Part shown: positions 1 through 9,628 of the stretch, piece by piece
Position numbering within the stretch: position 1 is the first letter of the stretch
Layout: every line of letters starts with the position of its first letter
Source: Pelagibius sp.
GTDB taxonomy: Bacteria > Pseudomonadota > Alphaproteobacteria > Kiloniellales > Kiloniellaceae
Length of the DNA stretch: 64,000 nt
Direction: 5' to 3'
Assembly: GCF_028281305.1 (NCBI RefSeq)
Contig: NZ_JANQKD010000003.1
Span: forward strand, 1 to 64,000
Notes under the pieces: generated by a model
Told to the model about the DNA's origin: nothing
The model's input: only the letters and a program-made list of their open reading frames with translations
Databases searched by the model: none
Program-made: the position numbers and the translations under genes

Positions 1-168
1 CCAGAAATGGTTGATCCGAGCCTCTCCCGGCATTGGACCATCTTGGTGATACGATACCGTGTCATACCCGCCAATCGCGACGGCCAACTGGTTTCCTGCG
101 GACGCGGGCAAAGAGGCGATGGCAAGAGTCGCTACTGTAGCAAGTGCTGTTACAGATTTTCTGATCAT
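1..168 (-). CDS. YHS-domain-like secreted protein, partial (C-terminus runs off the window)
   Basis: Reverse-strand translation from 168: MIRKSVTALATVATLAIASLPASAGNQLAVAIGGYDTVSYHQDGPMPGEARINHFW. Signal peptide followed by the YHS-type 'GGYDxVSY' motif; an upstream in-frame ATG lies at 180. Confidence 0.75.
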   Translation of the reverse strand, partial: MIRKSVTALATVATLAIASLPASAGNQLAVAIGGYDTVSYHQDGPMPGEARINHFW

Positions 169-687
169 ATTAGTCTCCATACGAAGTACCGTTGATGCGG
201 TTAGTATGGTTCTACTAATAAAACGAACAGATCACTTACCAATCACTTTTATGCCAGAGAGAAGTTACCCAGATAAACATCTTGTGTTTTGATTTCATAT
301 CCGACATCTCCCATTTGGTTCCCTTCGCCGCAGCCTCTATCGCCCTCTCTTGGCGAAGCTCTTTCTTCAGCTTGGTAAGGTTTTTCCACTCCATGTCCGC
401 GCGGATAAGGCCATTGAATGGCTCGGCCCCCGAGAAGCCAGATGCAAGACCAACCGGTAGGTAGTGAAACTCGTCACAGAGTTAGACGAGTTATCCGCCG
501 TTGCTCGCTGAGCCTTGGCTTCAATCGCAACACGCCCACATGTGGGGGTATTTCGACATGTCGAGGTAATGCTGTCCGCCGCAATCTGACGCCCGATGCT
601 TCTCGTTCTTCCAGGCTTTAGTGTGTTCGGTGTGTACCGTCTTGGCAGCATCCCGGAAGGCCGGTACAGCTTCTCTCCTGCGCCTGC

Positions 688-724
688 GCGCGGGGCGCGG
701 GGTTCGAATCCCGCCCCATCCGCC
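688..724 (+). other. tRNA 3'-end-like fragment (T-loop GGGTTCGAATCCC plus terminal CCA), possible attachment-site remnant
   Basis: Sequence 'gcgcgcggggcgcggggttcgaatcccgccccatccgcca' resembles a tRNA T-arm and CCA end, but no matching 5' acceptor, D-arm or anticodon arm was found and the T-stem is imperfect. Confidence 0.35.
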
Positions 725-809
725 ATTCGCCGCCGATTGAGGGACGCTCTGCTCTCTGGTTCAATGGCCGCTGTGCGGACTTTTCGGACCTTCGTCCACC
801 TGATCGCAT

Positions 810-1154
810 TCAAAGGTCGTGGAAGAAGTAAAAGAGATTTCCATAGGCATCGCGAACCGTAAACTGACGCAATCCCCACGGCTTGTCGCAAGGCCCTTGG
901 AGAACATCTGCACCTAGCCGTACCAGTTCTGAGTGTGATTCATCCACGGATTCAGTGAAAACCCAGAACACGCCAGGTGAGATTTTCTGGGCGGTTTTTC
1001 GGAAGAAGATCGCGCAATCCCCGTGCGCTACAGCGCCAATGCTTCCTTCTTCATTGTACCACGCGATTTCGAAGCCGAGCTTGTCGCGGTAATACTCCTG
1101 CGCTTCTCGCACATTCGGTACTGCAAGTTCGGGTGTGGGCTGTGAAATCTTCAT
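810..1154 (-). CDS. VOC-family (glyoxalase/bleomycin-resistance-like) protein
   Basis: MKISQPTPELAVPNVREAQEYYRDKLGFEIAWYNEE...VRDAYGNLFYFFHDL; typical VOC fold motifs. Start chosen at the internal Met. Confidence 0.8.
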   Translation of the reverse strand: MKISQPTPELAVPNVREAQEYYRDKLGFEIAWYNEEGSIGAVAHGDCAIFFRKTAQKISPGVFWVFTESVDESHSELVRLGADVLQGPCDKPWGLRQFTVRDAYGNLFYFFHDL

Positions 1155-1380
1155 CCGGATACTCTCCAATGGCGAATCAATGTTTCGCATTTTCATCGCG
1201 CGTGGCCAGCCAATTGCTGCGTTTCTGCCGACGAAGCATATGGCCGCTTTGGCACAACACTGCATGAAGGCACCTCGAAGAACCTTCTGCTTTTGACCTG
1301 ACTGCCTTCGCTCCTGTCACCACGGTGACAAGAGGGCTGTGGTTCTGTGCCGTCCTGTCCACCCAGTGGGAGAGTACGTC

Positions 1381-1776
1381 ATGAAGAGAACAGCCGTAAA
1401 TCCGTGGCCGTGGTCCTTGAACTACGGCTACAACCAAGCCGAAATCCTTGAAGGTGCGAAGCGACATCTGGTTTGTGCAGGGCAGACCGCCGTGGACGCA
1501 GAGGGCGCCCCACAACACCCAGGCGACATGCGCGCGCAGATCGCTTTGGCGCTTGATAACCTCGAAGCCGTCCTGAAAGCAGCGGACATGGGGCTTGCCA
1601 ATGTCGTTCGCTTGGGAGTTTTCACGACCCACGTGGACGATGCTATGAAGCACTTCGACATCCTGGGCGCGCGGTTTGGACCCCCCGGTGTTTCACCGCC
1701 CATGACGCTGCTTGGCGTAACCCGCCTTGCTTTGCCGCCTCTGCTCTTCGAGATCGAAGCCACAGCGGCAGACTGA
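1381..1776 (+). CDS. RidA family protein
   Basis: MKRTAVNPWPWSLNYGYNQAEIL...HLVCAGQTAVDAEGAPQHPGDMRAQIALALDNLEAVLKAAD; RidA/YjgF pattern. Confidence 0.8.
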   Translation: MKRTAVNPWPWSLNYGYNQAEILEGAKRHLVCAGQTAVDAEGAPQHPGDMRAQIALALDNLEAVLKAADMGLANVVRLGVFTTHVDDAMKHFDILGARFGPPGVSPPMTLLGVTRLALPPLLFEIEATAAD

Positions 1777-1856
1777 TCACAGTATCTGTCCGCATTGGAA
1801 TCCAAAGGCCATCCGCGCTAAGGTCTTCGCTATAAGCCATTGGAAAACAGAGCCCA

Positions 1857-2534
1857 ATGCGTCGCTCAGAAAGACTGTTTCGGATCGTGAACGAAATGCG
1901 CAGCCGAGGGGTCAGCCGCGCCGCGGACCTGGCCGCGCATTTCGAGGTGAGCGTGACCACGATCTATCGGGATATCGCCCATCTTCAGGCCTCCGGGCTG
2001 CCGATCGATGGGGAGGCCGGGATCGGCTATCTGCTCCGTCCGGGCTTTGACCTGCCGAATGTGACCTTCACGCATGATCAGGTTGATGCCCTAGCAGTCG
2101 GTTTGTCTTTCGTGGAGCGCACCGGCGATCCGGTGCTCGCCTCCGCAGCGCGGGAAGCACGGGCCAAAATACAGGCGAGCATGCCTGCACCGGAAGAGCG
2201 CAAGCTGGCCGATGCTCCGTTTTACAGCCTTCAGCCCAAACGAGGCGCATCGCAAGACAACGGCCTCCTTCGGGAGGCAATCCGCAATCAACGTGTCGTC
2301 GAGATCGTCTACAAGAGTGGCGAAGGTAACCTCTCGCGCCGACGCGTGCGTCCGCTCGTGATTTGGGACCTGCCTGACGGTTGGATGGTCTCCGGCTGGT
2401 GCGAACTCAGGGAGGGGTTCCGGACGTTCCGATGGGACCGGATCACGGAACTCACCAAGACGGAAGACAGGTTCGAAGAAGACGAGGAGACCGGCCTGAT
2501 TGCCTTCATGGAGTTGGAGCGCTGCCACGCCTGA
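1857..2534 (+). CDS. YafY-type HTH / WYL-domain transcriptional regulator
   Basis: MRRSERLFRIVNEMRSRGVSRAADLAAHFEVSVTTIYRDIAHLQASGLPIDGEAGIGYLL plus a WYL-like C-terminal region. Confidence 0.88.
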   Translation: MRRSERLFRIVNEMRSRGVSRAADLAAHFEVSVTTIYRDIAHLQASGLPIDGEAGIGYLLRPGFDLPNVTFTHDQVDALAVGLSFVERTGDPVLASAAREARAKIQASMPAPEERKLADAPFYSLQPKRGASQDNGLLREAIRNQRVVEIVYKSGEGNLSRRRVRPLVIWDLPDGWMVSGWCELREGFRTFRWDRITELTKTEDRFEEDEETGLIAFMELERCHA

Positions 2535-2640
2535 AGTCAGCCGCGGTCATGCGCTGCCCCCAGAAGGGCTTCGTTCTCATTTTCGTCACGCCCGGCCCGC
2601 CAAATGCGATGGTCCCTGCACCACAACCCTGGAGCACGAC

Positions 2641-3015
2641 ATGACGACATCGGTCTTTGATCCACTGGTCGAGGTAGAGGTACTTGAACAGCTCGAGTTT
2701 CGTGAGCTCGCGGGCTTCAACGAGGGCGCGGTGGGCGTCTTCTGGGCTGACGCGGGCGCCACCGGCCCTTGGGAAATGCACCCGGACTGCGAAGAGTTCC
2801 TCATGGTGCTGGAAGGCGAAGTCGAGGTCGAAATCCTGCCCGAAGACGGTGGGCCCGCAGAGGTGCGGCGGCTTCGGGCAGGCGCCGCCACAGTCGTGCC
2901 GCGCCGCTGCTGGCACCGGCATACCATCCTGAAGCGCACCAAAGAGCTCTACCTGACGCCTGGCGCCACGGAAAACTCTGACGCCGAAGACCCGCGATCG
3001 AACGCCGACGAATGA
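2641..3015 (+). CDS. Cupin-domain protein
   Basis: GPWEMHPDCEEFLMVLEGEVEVEILPEDG...VVPRRCWHRHTI; cupin beta-barrel motifs. Confidence 0.8.
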   Translation: MTTSVFDPLVEVEVLEQLEFRELAGFNEGAVGVFWADAGATGPWEMHPDCEEFLMVLEGEVEVEILPEDGGPAEVRRLRAGAATVVPRRCWHRHTILKRTKELYLTPGATENSDAEDPRSNADE

Positions 3016-3221
3016 ACGCGGGGCGGCCCGGGCGAAGCAGCATCCAGCCGAGGCCCACGCCTTCCATGCCCCGGCAGAAGAGGCCGCTGAACGCTGCCCC
3101 GTTGTCTTTGCCCGCCTTAGCACCATGATCATTGGGGGTGCCGGCACCCGAATCGGCTTGCCGACAGAGGCCGGCGCGCCTAGGTTCCGGCCGCCGCCAG
3201 CAGGAGAATCAGGAGGTTTCT

Positions 3222-4106
3222 GTGGGTCTTGTGGCCGAAGTCGTTTTGCCGATCGCGTTGGCGTTCATCATGTTTGCGCTCGGCCTGGGCCTCACGTTCG
3301 ATGACTTTGCGCGCGTCGTGCGGCGTCCGCGGGACTTCGTCGTCGGGGCTCTGTCGCAGATTCTGCTGCTGCCCGCAGTCGCTTTCCTGATCGTCAGCCT
3401 GTGGTCGCTGCCGCCGGAGCTGGCGCTGGGGGTCATGATCATCGCGGCGGCCCCGGGCGGCGTGACCTCGAACATTCTGACTGCCTTTGCCCGCGGCGAT
3501 GTCGCCCTGTCGATCTCGCTGACAGCGGTCATCAGCCTGCTCAGCGTCATCACCATCCCTCTCGTTGTCGTCTTCTCCTACAACCAATTCATGGGCGGCG
3601 ATGTCGGCGCCGACGTCTCGGTCGCCAAAACGGCCATAAGCGTCTTCGTCATCGTCACCATCCCGGCGCTTCTCGGCCTGCTGCTGCGCCATAGCGCCGA
3701 GGGCTTTGCGCTTCGTTTCGAGCCTCTGGCGCGCCGGATTTCAACGTGGTTGTTCGCCCTGGTGCTGGCCGGCGCGATTTATCAGGAGCGGGCCAGCATT
3801 GTCGAGTACCTGGCCCAGGCGGGCCTCGTGACCCTGGTGCTCAACGTCGTCATGATGGCTCTGGCCTATCTCATCGCGCGGCTCTTCGCGTCGGGCATCC
3901 GCCAGCGGGTCGCTATCTCCATCGAATGCGGGCTTCAGAACGGTACTCTTGCGATCGCGGTCGCGACCCTGCTGTTCGGCGGCGGCCTCGTGACCGTGCC
4001 GGCGGCAACCTATAGCGTGCTTATGTTCGCCACCGCCCTGGTCTACATCGCCTTCCTGCGCCAGCGGATGCCCGCGCCACAGCAGGTCGCGGACGAGGTG
4101 GTCTAG
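3222..4106 (+). CDS. Bile acid:sodium symporter family (BASS) transporter
   Basis: Multi-TM protein with 'ALGLGLTFDDFARVVRRPRDFVVGALSQILLLPAVAF' and 'ALGVMIIAAAPGGVTSNILT'. GTG start at 3222 follows an AGGAGG at 3211. Confidence 0.85.
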   Translation: MGLVAEVVLPIALAFIMFALGLGLTFDDFARVVRRPRDFVVGALSQILLLPAVAFLIVSLWSLPPELALGVMIIAAAPGGVTSNILTAFARGDVALSISLTAVISLLSVITIPLVVVFSYNQFMGGDVGADVSVAKTAISVFVIVTIPALLGLLLRHSAEGFALRFEPLARRISTWLFALVLAGAIYQERASIVEYLAQAGLVTLVLNVVMMALAYLIARLFASGIRQRVAISIECGLQNGTLAIAVATLLFGGGLVTVPAATYSVLMFATALVYIAFLRQRMPAPQQVADEVV

Positions 4107-4284
4107 GGCCTCCACGAATCCCTGGCACAACGCGCCAACGGCGATCACAGATTGGTGATCTGCGCCGCGGGGCTTAGTTCGGGTAGAGTCTGCCGGTCCA
4201 GCGTGACCGACCGCGGTCTGAAGGGACCGGAAGCGCCAGTTCCGGCCTACGCTGGGTGCAGCCGCATCCTTCAGGGATCCCGCG

Positions 4285-4809
4285 ATGAAGCGACAGAAGC
4301 GCAAGACGACGACCAAACGGAAAGAGGCCGGCCCCTCCAGCGGGCAGCCTGCGGCCGCCACGGCCCCACGGAAGAAGTTGCGCAGCCGGCGCGACCTGTT
4401 GCAGAACGCCGGTTACGGCGTTCTCGGCCTGGGTGTGTTCGGCGCAGGCGGGTGGTATCTCGCAAGCAGCGTCCACGCCAGCATCCTCGAGCGCGACTTT
4501 TCGCGCCTCGGAAACGGAATCCCGACCGTCGTGCAGATCCACGATCCGCAGTGCCCCCAGTGCCGTGATCTGCAGCGCGAGGTATGCAAGGCGCTTTCGG
4601 AATTGGACGACGCGGAGATCCAGTATCTGGTCGCCGACATCCGCCAACCCGAAGGACGGGCGTTCGCCGCGGAAAACCGCGTCGGCCATGTCACCGTGTT
4701 GCTCTTTGACGGCAAGGGAACGCGCCGCGGCGTTATGGTCGGCCAGAACAGCAGCGATGTCCTGCTGAGCGAGTTCAGGAACCTGATTCGCAGGTCCGCT
4801 TCAGGATAG
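4285..4809 (+). CDS. Membrane-anchored thioredoxin-fold protein
   Basis: N-terminal Lys/Arg-rich segment, one TM, then 'TVVQIHDPQCPQCRDLQREV' (CPQC redox motif). Confidence 0.7.
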   Translation: MKRQKRKTTTKRKEAGPSSGQPAAATAPRKKLRSRRDLLQNAGYGVLGLGVFGAGGWYLASSVHASILERDFSRLGNGIPTVVQIHDPQCPQCRDLQREVCKALSELDDAEIQYLVADIRQPEGRAFAAENRVGHVTVLLFDGKGTRRGVMVGQNSSDVLLSEFRNLIRRSASG

Positions 4810-4845
4810 GGTCATCCCCTTCCCTGCTCTGCAGCACGCCTAACG

Positions 4846-5442
4846 TCAGCTGCCGCTTCGCAGCAGGCCGGTTGCAAGATGGCGGAACGCCTCGACGGCG
4901 CGCAGGAAAACCGCGTGGGGATCGTCAGCGGCGGCGATCCAGAGCGAGGCGTTGAGGGCCGTCCCGTTGAGCAGCCGCGCGGCCGCTTCGGCATCGACCG
5001 GTTTGACGGTCCCGGCATCGATCAGCGCCTGAATCAGCGCCGTCGTTCTCTGCAGGCAGGCGCTCTGGTTCGGCCATTGTGACGGGTCGCCGAGCACGGC
5101 CGGCCCGTCCAGCAGCATGATACGCTGGATCTCCGGCTCCAGCGCCATCTCGATGTAGGCGGCATACTCATCGAGAAACCCCTGCCAGGGATCTTGTGCC
5201 TGGTCGTGAACGCTGTGCAGGTGCGCCAGCATCTCCGTGTCGATCTGGTCGATCACCGCCTGCAGCAGCCCCTTCTTGTCGCCGAAGTTATGATAGAGCG
5301 CACCCCGCGTGAGGCCGGCTGCGGCAGTCAGGTCGTCCATGGACGCCGCCGCATAGCCTTTGTCCGCGAAAGCCCTCCGCGCGGCCTTGATCAGCTTCGC
5401 CCGGGTCTCCTCCACCATCTGCGCACGCCGTTGTGCGGCCAC
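4846..5442 (-). CDS. TetR/AcrR family regulator
   Basis: VEETRAKLIKAARRAFADKGYAAASMDDLTAAAGLTRGALYHNFGDKKGLL HTH. GTG start at 5442 preferred (GAGGAGG upstream); the ORF track extends to 5487. Confidence 0.88.
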   Translation of the reverse strand: MAAQRRAQMVEETRAKLIKAARRAFADKGYAAASMDDLTAAAGLTRGALYHNFGDKKGLLQAVIDQIDTEMLAHLHSVHDQAQDPWQGFLDEYAAYIEMALEPEIQRIMLLDGPAVLGDPSQWPNQSACLQRTTALIQALIDAGTVKPVDAEAAARLLNGTALNASLWIAAADDPHAVFLRAVEAFRHLATGLLRSGS

Positions 5443-5460
5443 CGCTCCCTCCTCCTCAAG

Positions 5461-5529
5461 ACATACGCCGCGTATATTTGTTGACATACGCTTCGTATGC
5501 CCTTAGATGCCGACATACGTCCCGTATGT
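5461..5529. promoter_or_regulatory. Three palindromic operator candidates, ACATACG-N3-CGTATGT
   Basis: acatacg-ccg-cgtatat (5461-5477), acatacg-ctt-cgtatgc (5484-5500), acatacg-tcc-cgtatgt (5513-5529), between the divergent TetR and RidA genes. Confidence 0.75.
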
Positions 5530-5604
5530 CAACCGCCGCATGTCATTGCCCATTCGGCCCGATGCAACCTGATCGGAAAGGCCCGATCGAGCAGGAGCAA
5601 ATCC

Positions 5605-6003
5605 ATGACCAAACGCGATGCAGTCTTCCCGGCCGGCCGTCAGGCGCTCTACGAGATACACCATTACTCGGCGGCCATCCGCTCCGGCGACCTCCTGTTC
5701 GTCTCCGGCCAGGTCGGCAGCCGCGAGGATGGATCGCCCGAGCCCGATTTCGAGAAGCAGGTCCAGCTTGCCTTCGACAATCTTACGGCCGTCCTGAAAG
5801 CTGCCGGCTGCACATTTGACGACGTTGTCGACGTGACCACCTTCCACACCGACCCGGCGGCGCAGGTCGAGACGGTCTCCGCAGTTCGGCTGAGGGCGGT
5901 CGGCGAACCGCCCTACCCCAACTGGACCGCGGTCGGTGTGACCTGGCTTTCGGGCTTCGACTTCGAGATCAAGGCCATCGCCCGCATTCCTCAAGCCGCC
6001 TGA
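5605..6003 (+). CDS. RidA family protein
   Basis: MTKRDAVFPAGRQALYEIHHYSAAIRSGDLLFVSGQVGSREDG...FEIKAIARI. Confidence 0.88.
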   Translation: MTKRDAVFPAGRQALYEIHHYSAAIRSGDLLFVSGQVGSREDGSPEPDFEKQVQLAFDNLTAVLKAAGCTFDDVVDVTTFHTDPAAQVETVSAVRLRAVGEPPYPNWTAVGVTWLSGFDFEIKAIARIPQAA

Positions 6004-6081
6004 ACGCCTGGCGGCAAGCGGTGCCGCAATTACACGGCGCTCTTTGAGGCCGTAGAACCATTCCTCTACACGGAGACGGAG

Positions 6082-7185
6082 ATGACACTTCCCCAGACGA
6101 TGCGGGGCATGGTCCTGACGGGCCATGGCGGCCTAGAGAAGCTGGAATGGCGCGAGGATCTTGCGGTTCCCAACCCGGGCGCGGATGAAGTCCTGATCAG
6201 GGTCGCGGCCTCTTCGGTGAACAACACCGACATCAACACGCGCACCGGCTGGTATTCCAAGAGCGTGCGCGGCGATACGGCCTCCGGCGCGACGCAGGGC
6301 TACGGCGCCGCAGCGGATGCCGACGGCGGCTGGTCCGGTGTGGCGTTTTCCTTTCCGCGCATCCAGGGCGCGGACTGCTGCGGCGAGATCGTGGCAGCCG
6401 GGGCCGCGGTGCCGGCGGCAAGGATCGGGGAACGCGTCCTCGTGCGCGCCCTGCAGTCCACGGCATCGCCGGGGTCCGGGCCGGCCACGGCCACCTTTGG
6501 GTCGGAGTGCGACGGCGCTTTCGCAGACTACGCCCTCGCCCGCTCAGAGGACGCGATTGCCGTGCGTTCAGACCTTTCGGATGTCGAACTCGCCTCCTTC
6601 CCTTGCGCCTTTTCGACGGCCGAGGGCATGGTCCAACGCGGCGGTCTTGGCGCGGAGCGGGTGCTGATCACGGGTGCTTCGGGGGGTGTCGGCTCGGCCG
6701 CGATCCAGCTGGCCAAGCGGCGCGGCGCCGAGGTGACGGCTTTGACCAGCGCATCCAAGGCCGATGAACTGCGCGCGCTCGGCGCGGACGTGACGCTCGA
6801 TCGCGATGCGCCGCTTCCGGAGCACGGCTTCGACATCGTGCTCGACCTGGTCGGCGGGCCGCGCTGGCCGGATCTGGTCGGCGGGCCGCGCTGGCCGGAT
6901 CTGATCGACGCCCTTTGCGATGGCGGGCGCTACGTCACCGCCGGCGCGATTGCCGGCCCCATCGTGGAGTTGGATCTGCGTACGCTTTACCTGCGCGATC
7001 TCTCCTTCTTCGGCTGCACGCACCAACCGGCCAATGTGTTCACCGATCTGGTGCGCTACATCGAGGCGGGCGAGATTCGCCCGACCGTCGCGCAGACCTA
7101 CGGGCTGGCGGACCTGCGCGCCGCCCAGGAAGCCTTCCTGACCAAATCCCACGTCGGCAAAATCGGCATCCGGGTTCACGACTGA
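6082..7185 (+). CDS. Zinc-type / quinone-oxidoreductase family alcohol dehydrogenase
   Basis: GroES-like N-terminus and Rossmann 'VLITGASGGVGSAAIQLAKRRGAEVTALTSASK'; contains a 27-bp in-frame tandem duplication. Confidence 0.88.
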   Translation: MTLPQTMRGMVLTGHGGLEKLEWREDLAVPNPGADEVLIRVAASSVNNTDINTRTGWYSKSVRGDTASGATQGYGAAADADGGWSGVAFSFPRIQGADCCGEIVAAGAAVPAARIGERVLVRALQSTASPGSGPATATFGSECDGAFADYALARSEDAIAVRSDLSDVELASFPCAFSTAEGMVQRGGLGAERVLITGASGGVGSAAIQLAKRRGAEVTALTSASKADELRALGADVTLDRDAPLPEHGFDIVLDLVGGPRWPDLVGGPRWPDLIDALCDGGRYVTAGAIAGPIVELDLRTLYLRDLSFFGCTHQPANVFTDLVRYIEAGEIRPTVAQTYGLADLRAAQEAFLTKSHVGKIGIRVHD

Positions 7186-7198
7186 GCCAGGCAACCGA

Positions 7199-8119
7199 TC
7201 ATGGCACGACGAGAACGAGCTTTCCGGCCTGTCCGTCGGCAGCCGCCGTATGCGCCCGGGCAGCCTCCGGCAAGCGGTAGGTCGTGATCTCCGGCAGCGG
7301 CAACTGACCTTCCGCGAAGAGCTGGCCGAGCTGCTCGAGCGCGGCCCGGTTAGGCACGACCTGGAGCATATGCCCTTCGACAGCCATGCCGCCGGGGATC
7401 TGCGGGGGCTGCACGGTGGAGACAACCCGGCCGCCTGGCCGAACCCAGGCGATTGCGCGCTCCAAGAGCGGGCCGCCAACCGTATCGATCAGCAAGTCAA
7501 CGGCTGGCGACGCAGTATCGAGCCTGTCTTCATCCGTGGCGAGACGCTGAACATCGGCCGGCAAATCCGCGCGCCCCAGGTCGTGTGCAGTGGCGGCGGC
7601 CCATACTTGCGCATCCCGCAGAACAGCAAGCGCCAGGCACAAACGCCCGACGTTGCCGGCAGCACCGAGAACGAGCACGGTCTGGCCCGGGCGAAGGTCG
7701 CCGAGACCGTTCACGAGCTGATGGGCCGCGAGTCCGACGACCGGAACGGACGCGGCTTCGATAAGCTTCAGTTCCTGCGGAAGCGCGGCGAGCGCGGACT
7801 GCGGAAGGACTGCGCGCTCGGCATAGGCGCCGGGACGCCCGATCGGAATCATGCCGAACACCGCGTCGCCCAGCCTGAAGTCGGTCGCCGCCGCACCGGC
7901 CGCGGCGACGATACCGGCGATGTCCCAACCGAGGATCGCCGGCAACGGCAGCGGCATCAGCCCGGCAAGCGCACCCGAACGGATCTTCCAATCGAGCGGG
8001 TTGATCCCGGCCGCACGGACATCGACAACGACCTCGTCCGGACCGGGGGTCGGATCCGGGGCCTCCTCGAAGCGCAACACCTCGGGTTCGCCATAAGCGT
8101 GCATTCGAACGGCTTTCAT
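7199..8119 (-). CDS. NADP-dependent oxidoreductase (MDR superfamily)
   Basis: MKAVRMHAYGEPEVLRFEEAPDPTPGPDEVVVDVRAAGINPLDWKIRSG; typical MDR start. Confidence 0.88.
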   Translation of the reverse strand: MKAVRMHAYGEPEVLRFEEAPDPTPGPDEVVVDVRAAGINPLDWKIRSGALAGLMPLPLPAILGWDIAGIVAAAGAAATDFRLGDAVFGMIPIGRPGAYAERAVLPQSALAALPQELKLIEAASVPVVGLAAHQLVNGLGDLRPGQTVLVLGAAGNVGRLCLALAVLRDAQVWAAATAHDLGRADLPADVQRLATDEDRLDTASPAVDLLIDTVGGPLLERAIAWVRPGGRVVSTVQPPQIPGGMAVEGHMLQVVPNRAALEQLGQLFAEGQLPLPEITTYRLPEAARAHTAAADGQAGKLVLVVP

Positions 8120-8247
8120 GGCGCCGCCTCCCCGCTGCCGGCAGCGGCATAGGGGACATGCATCGGCGGCCAGCCTTTGCACAGCCGGGTGACAAGCTCA
8201 GCATCGCCGTGTTGCGTCATCGCGCAGCTCCGTTCTTGGTTGGAGAG

Positions 8248-8272
8248 CAGCCCGGCGGCTTGAGACCGCCGG
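8248..8272 (-). terminator. GC-rich hairpin downstream of the iron-ADH gene
   Basis: gcccggcgg-cttgaga-ccgccgggc, perfect 9-bp stem; weak U-tract. Confidence 0.45.
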
Positions 8273-8280
8273 GCCCTGGT

Positions 8281-9471
8281 TCAGGCCGCTGCACTCCGCT
8301 GTGGAATCCCCTCGCCGCTGATGGCCCGGCGAAAGAGCGCTTGCATCTCTGCGACGCTCGCCGGTCTTGGATTGGTGGCCGCGCAGGCATCGGCAAGCGC
8401 GTGATCCGCCAGATGCGGCACGTCTTCATCCGTGACACCCATCTCTCCTAGGTTGACGGGGATGCGCATCGCCTGATTGAAAGCCAACACCTTGGCTATG
8501 AGATCCTGCACAACGTCATCGGTGCTGCGACCCTGCCTTTCGATGCCCATGTGCTCGGCGATCTCGGCGTAGCGCTCGCCGGCGACCGTGGCGTTCCAAG
8601 CGATGACGTGTGGCATGAGCACGGAGTTGATAACCCCGTGCGCAAGGGTGTGATACATGCCGCCGACCTGGTGCGACATGGCGTGGATGAAACCGAGACT
8701 CGCGTTGTTGAAGGCCATGCCGGCAAGGAACTCGGCATAGGTCATGTCGGATCGTGCGCCGCGATCCTTGCCGTCGCGGTAGGCGTCGACCAGCGACTTT
8801 TCGATCAGCTCGACCGCCCGAAGCGCGCCCGGGTCGGTCAGATGGCTGGCAGCGGTCGACACATAGGCTTCGAGTGCATGGCTGAGGGCATCCATACCCG
8901 TCGCTGCGGTCAGACCTGCCGGCATTCCCTCCATGAGCTTAGGGTCATCGACCGAAACGCTTGGGGTGCAGCGCCAGTCGACGACCGGCAGCTTCGACCG
9001 GGCTTCCTCGTCGGTGATGATGGCAAAACGGGTGATCTCGCTGGCCGTGCCGGAAGTGGTGTTGACGGCAAACATCGGCGCCATCTTGACCCGCATCCGG
9101 TCGACGCCGGCATAGTCGCGGATCGATCCGCCGTTGGTGGCAACGATGCCGATCCCCTTGCAGCAGTCGTGCGGAGAGCCGCCACCGAAGGAAACAAGAA
9201 AATCGCATTCTTCGCGGGCATAGATGGCCGCCCCCTCGTCACACTCTGCGACCGTGGGGTTCGGCGTCACCTGGTCGTAGACGACGTAATCGATCCCCTT
9301 CGCCTCGAGCCGCTCGATAAGCGGCTTCGTTGCATGGACCTCCCTGTGGAGTGGCTCATCCGTAACGATCAACGCTTTTTCAAAGCCTTGGGACGACATC
9401 TGGTCGACAGCCGCGTCAAGCGCACCGTCGCCCGCGATGTTCATGGGGGGCAGGAAGAAGAAGTCGGGCAT
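8281..9471 (-). CDS. Iron-containing alcohol dehydrogenase
   Basis: MPDFFFLPPMNIAGDGALDAAVDQMSSQGFEKALIVTD...FLVSFGGGSPHDCCKGIG...GFIHAMSHQVGGMYHTLAHGVINSVLMPHV. Confidence 0.92.
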   Translation of the reverse strand: MPDFFFLPPMNIAGDGALDAAVDQMSSQGFEKALIVTDEPLHREVHATKPLIERLEAKGIDYVVYDQVTPNPTVAECDEGAAIYAREECDFLVSFGGGSPHDCCKGIGIVATNGGSIRDYAGVDRMRVKMAPMFAVNTTSGTASEITRFAIITDEEARSKLPVVDWRCTPSVSVDDPKLMEGMPAGLTAATGMDALSHALEAYVSTAASHLTDPGALRAVELIEKSLVDAYRDGKDRGARSDMTYAEFLAGMAFNNASLGFIHAMSHQVGGMYHTLAHGVINSVLMPHVIAWNATVAGERYAEIAEHMGIERQGRSTDDVVQDLIAKVLAFNQAMRIPVNLGEMGVTDEDVPHLADHALADACAATNPRPASVAEMQALFRRAISGEGIPQRSAAA

Positions 9472-9628
9472 GGCAATTCTCCGGAATCTCGGGTTCTGAC
9501 ACCAATCCGAAAATGAGGCCGGGCGGACCGCTTCACAGCGTGAAGCGATCGGCACGAACGCTTGGGGAGCGGGCCTCGCCGCCAATCCGCGCAGGCCCTC
9601 AGTACCCGGCCTCAGTCGGAGGGGGCGA

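Noticed and set aside
418-621. Small ORFs in the 200-800 region as phage/integrase remnants
   Set aside because: No integrase or transposase motif could be recognised; only the tRNA-like tail is reported.
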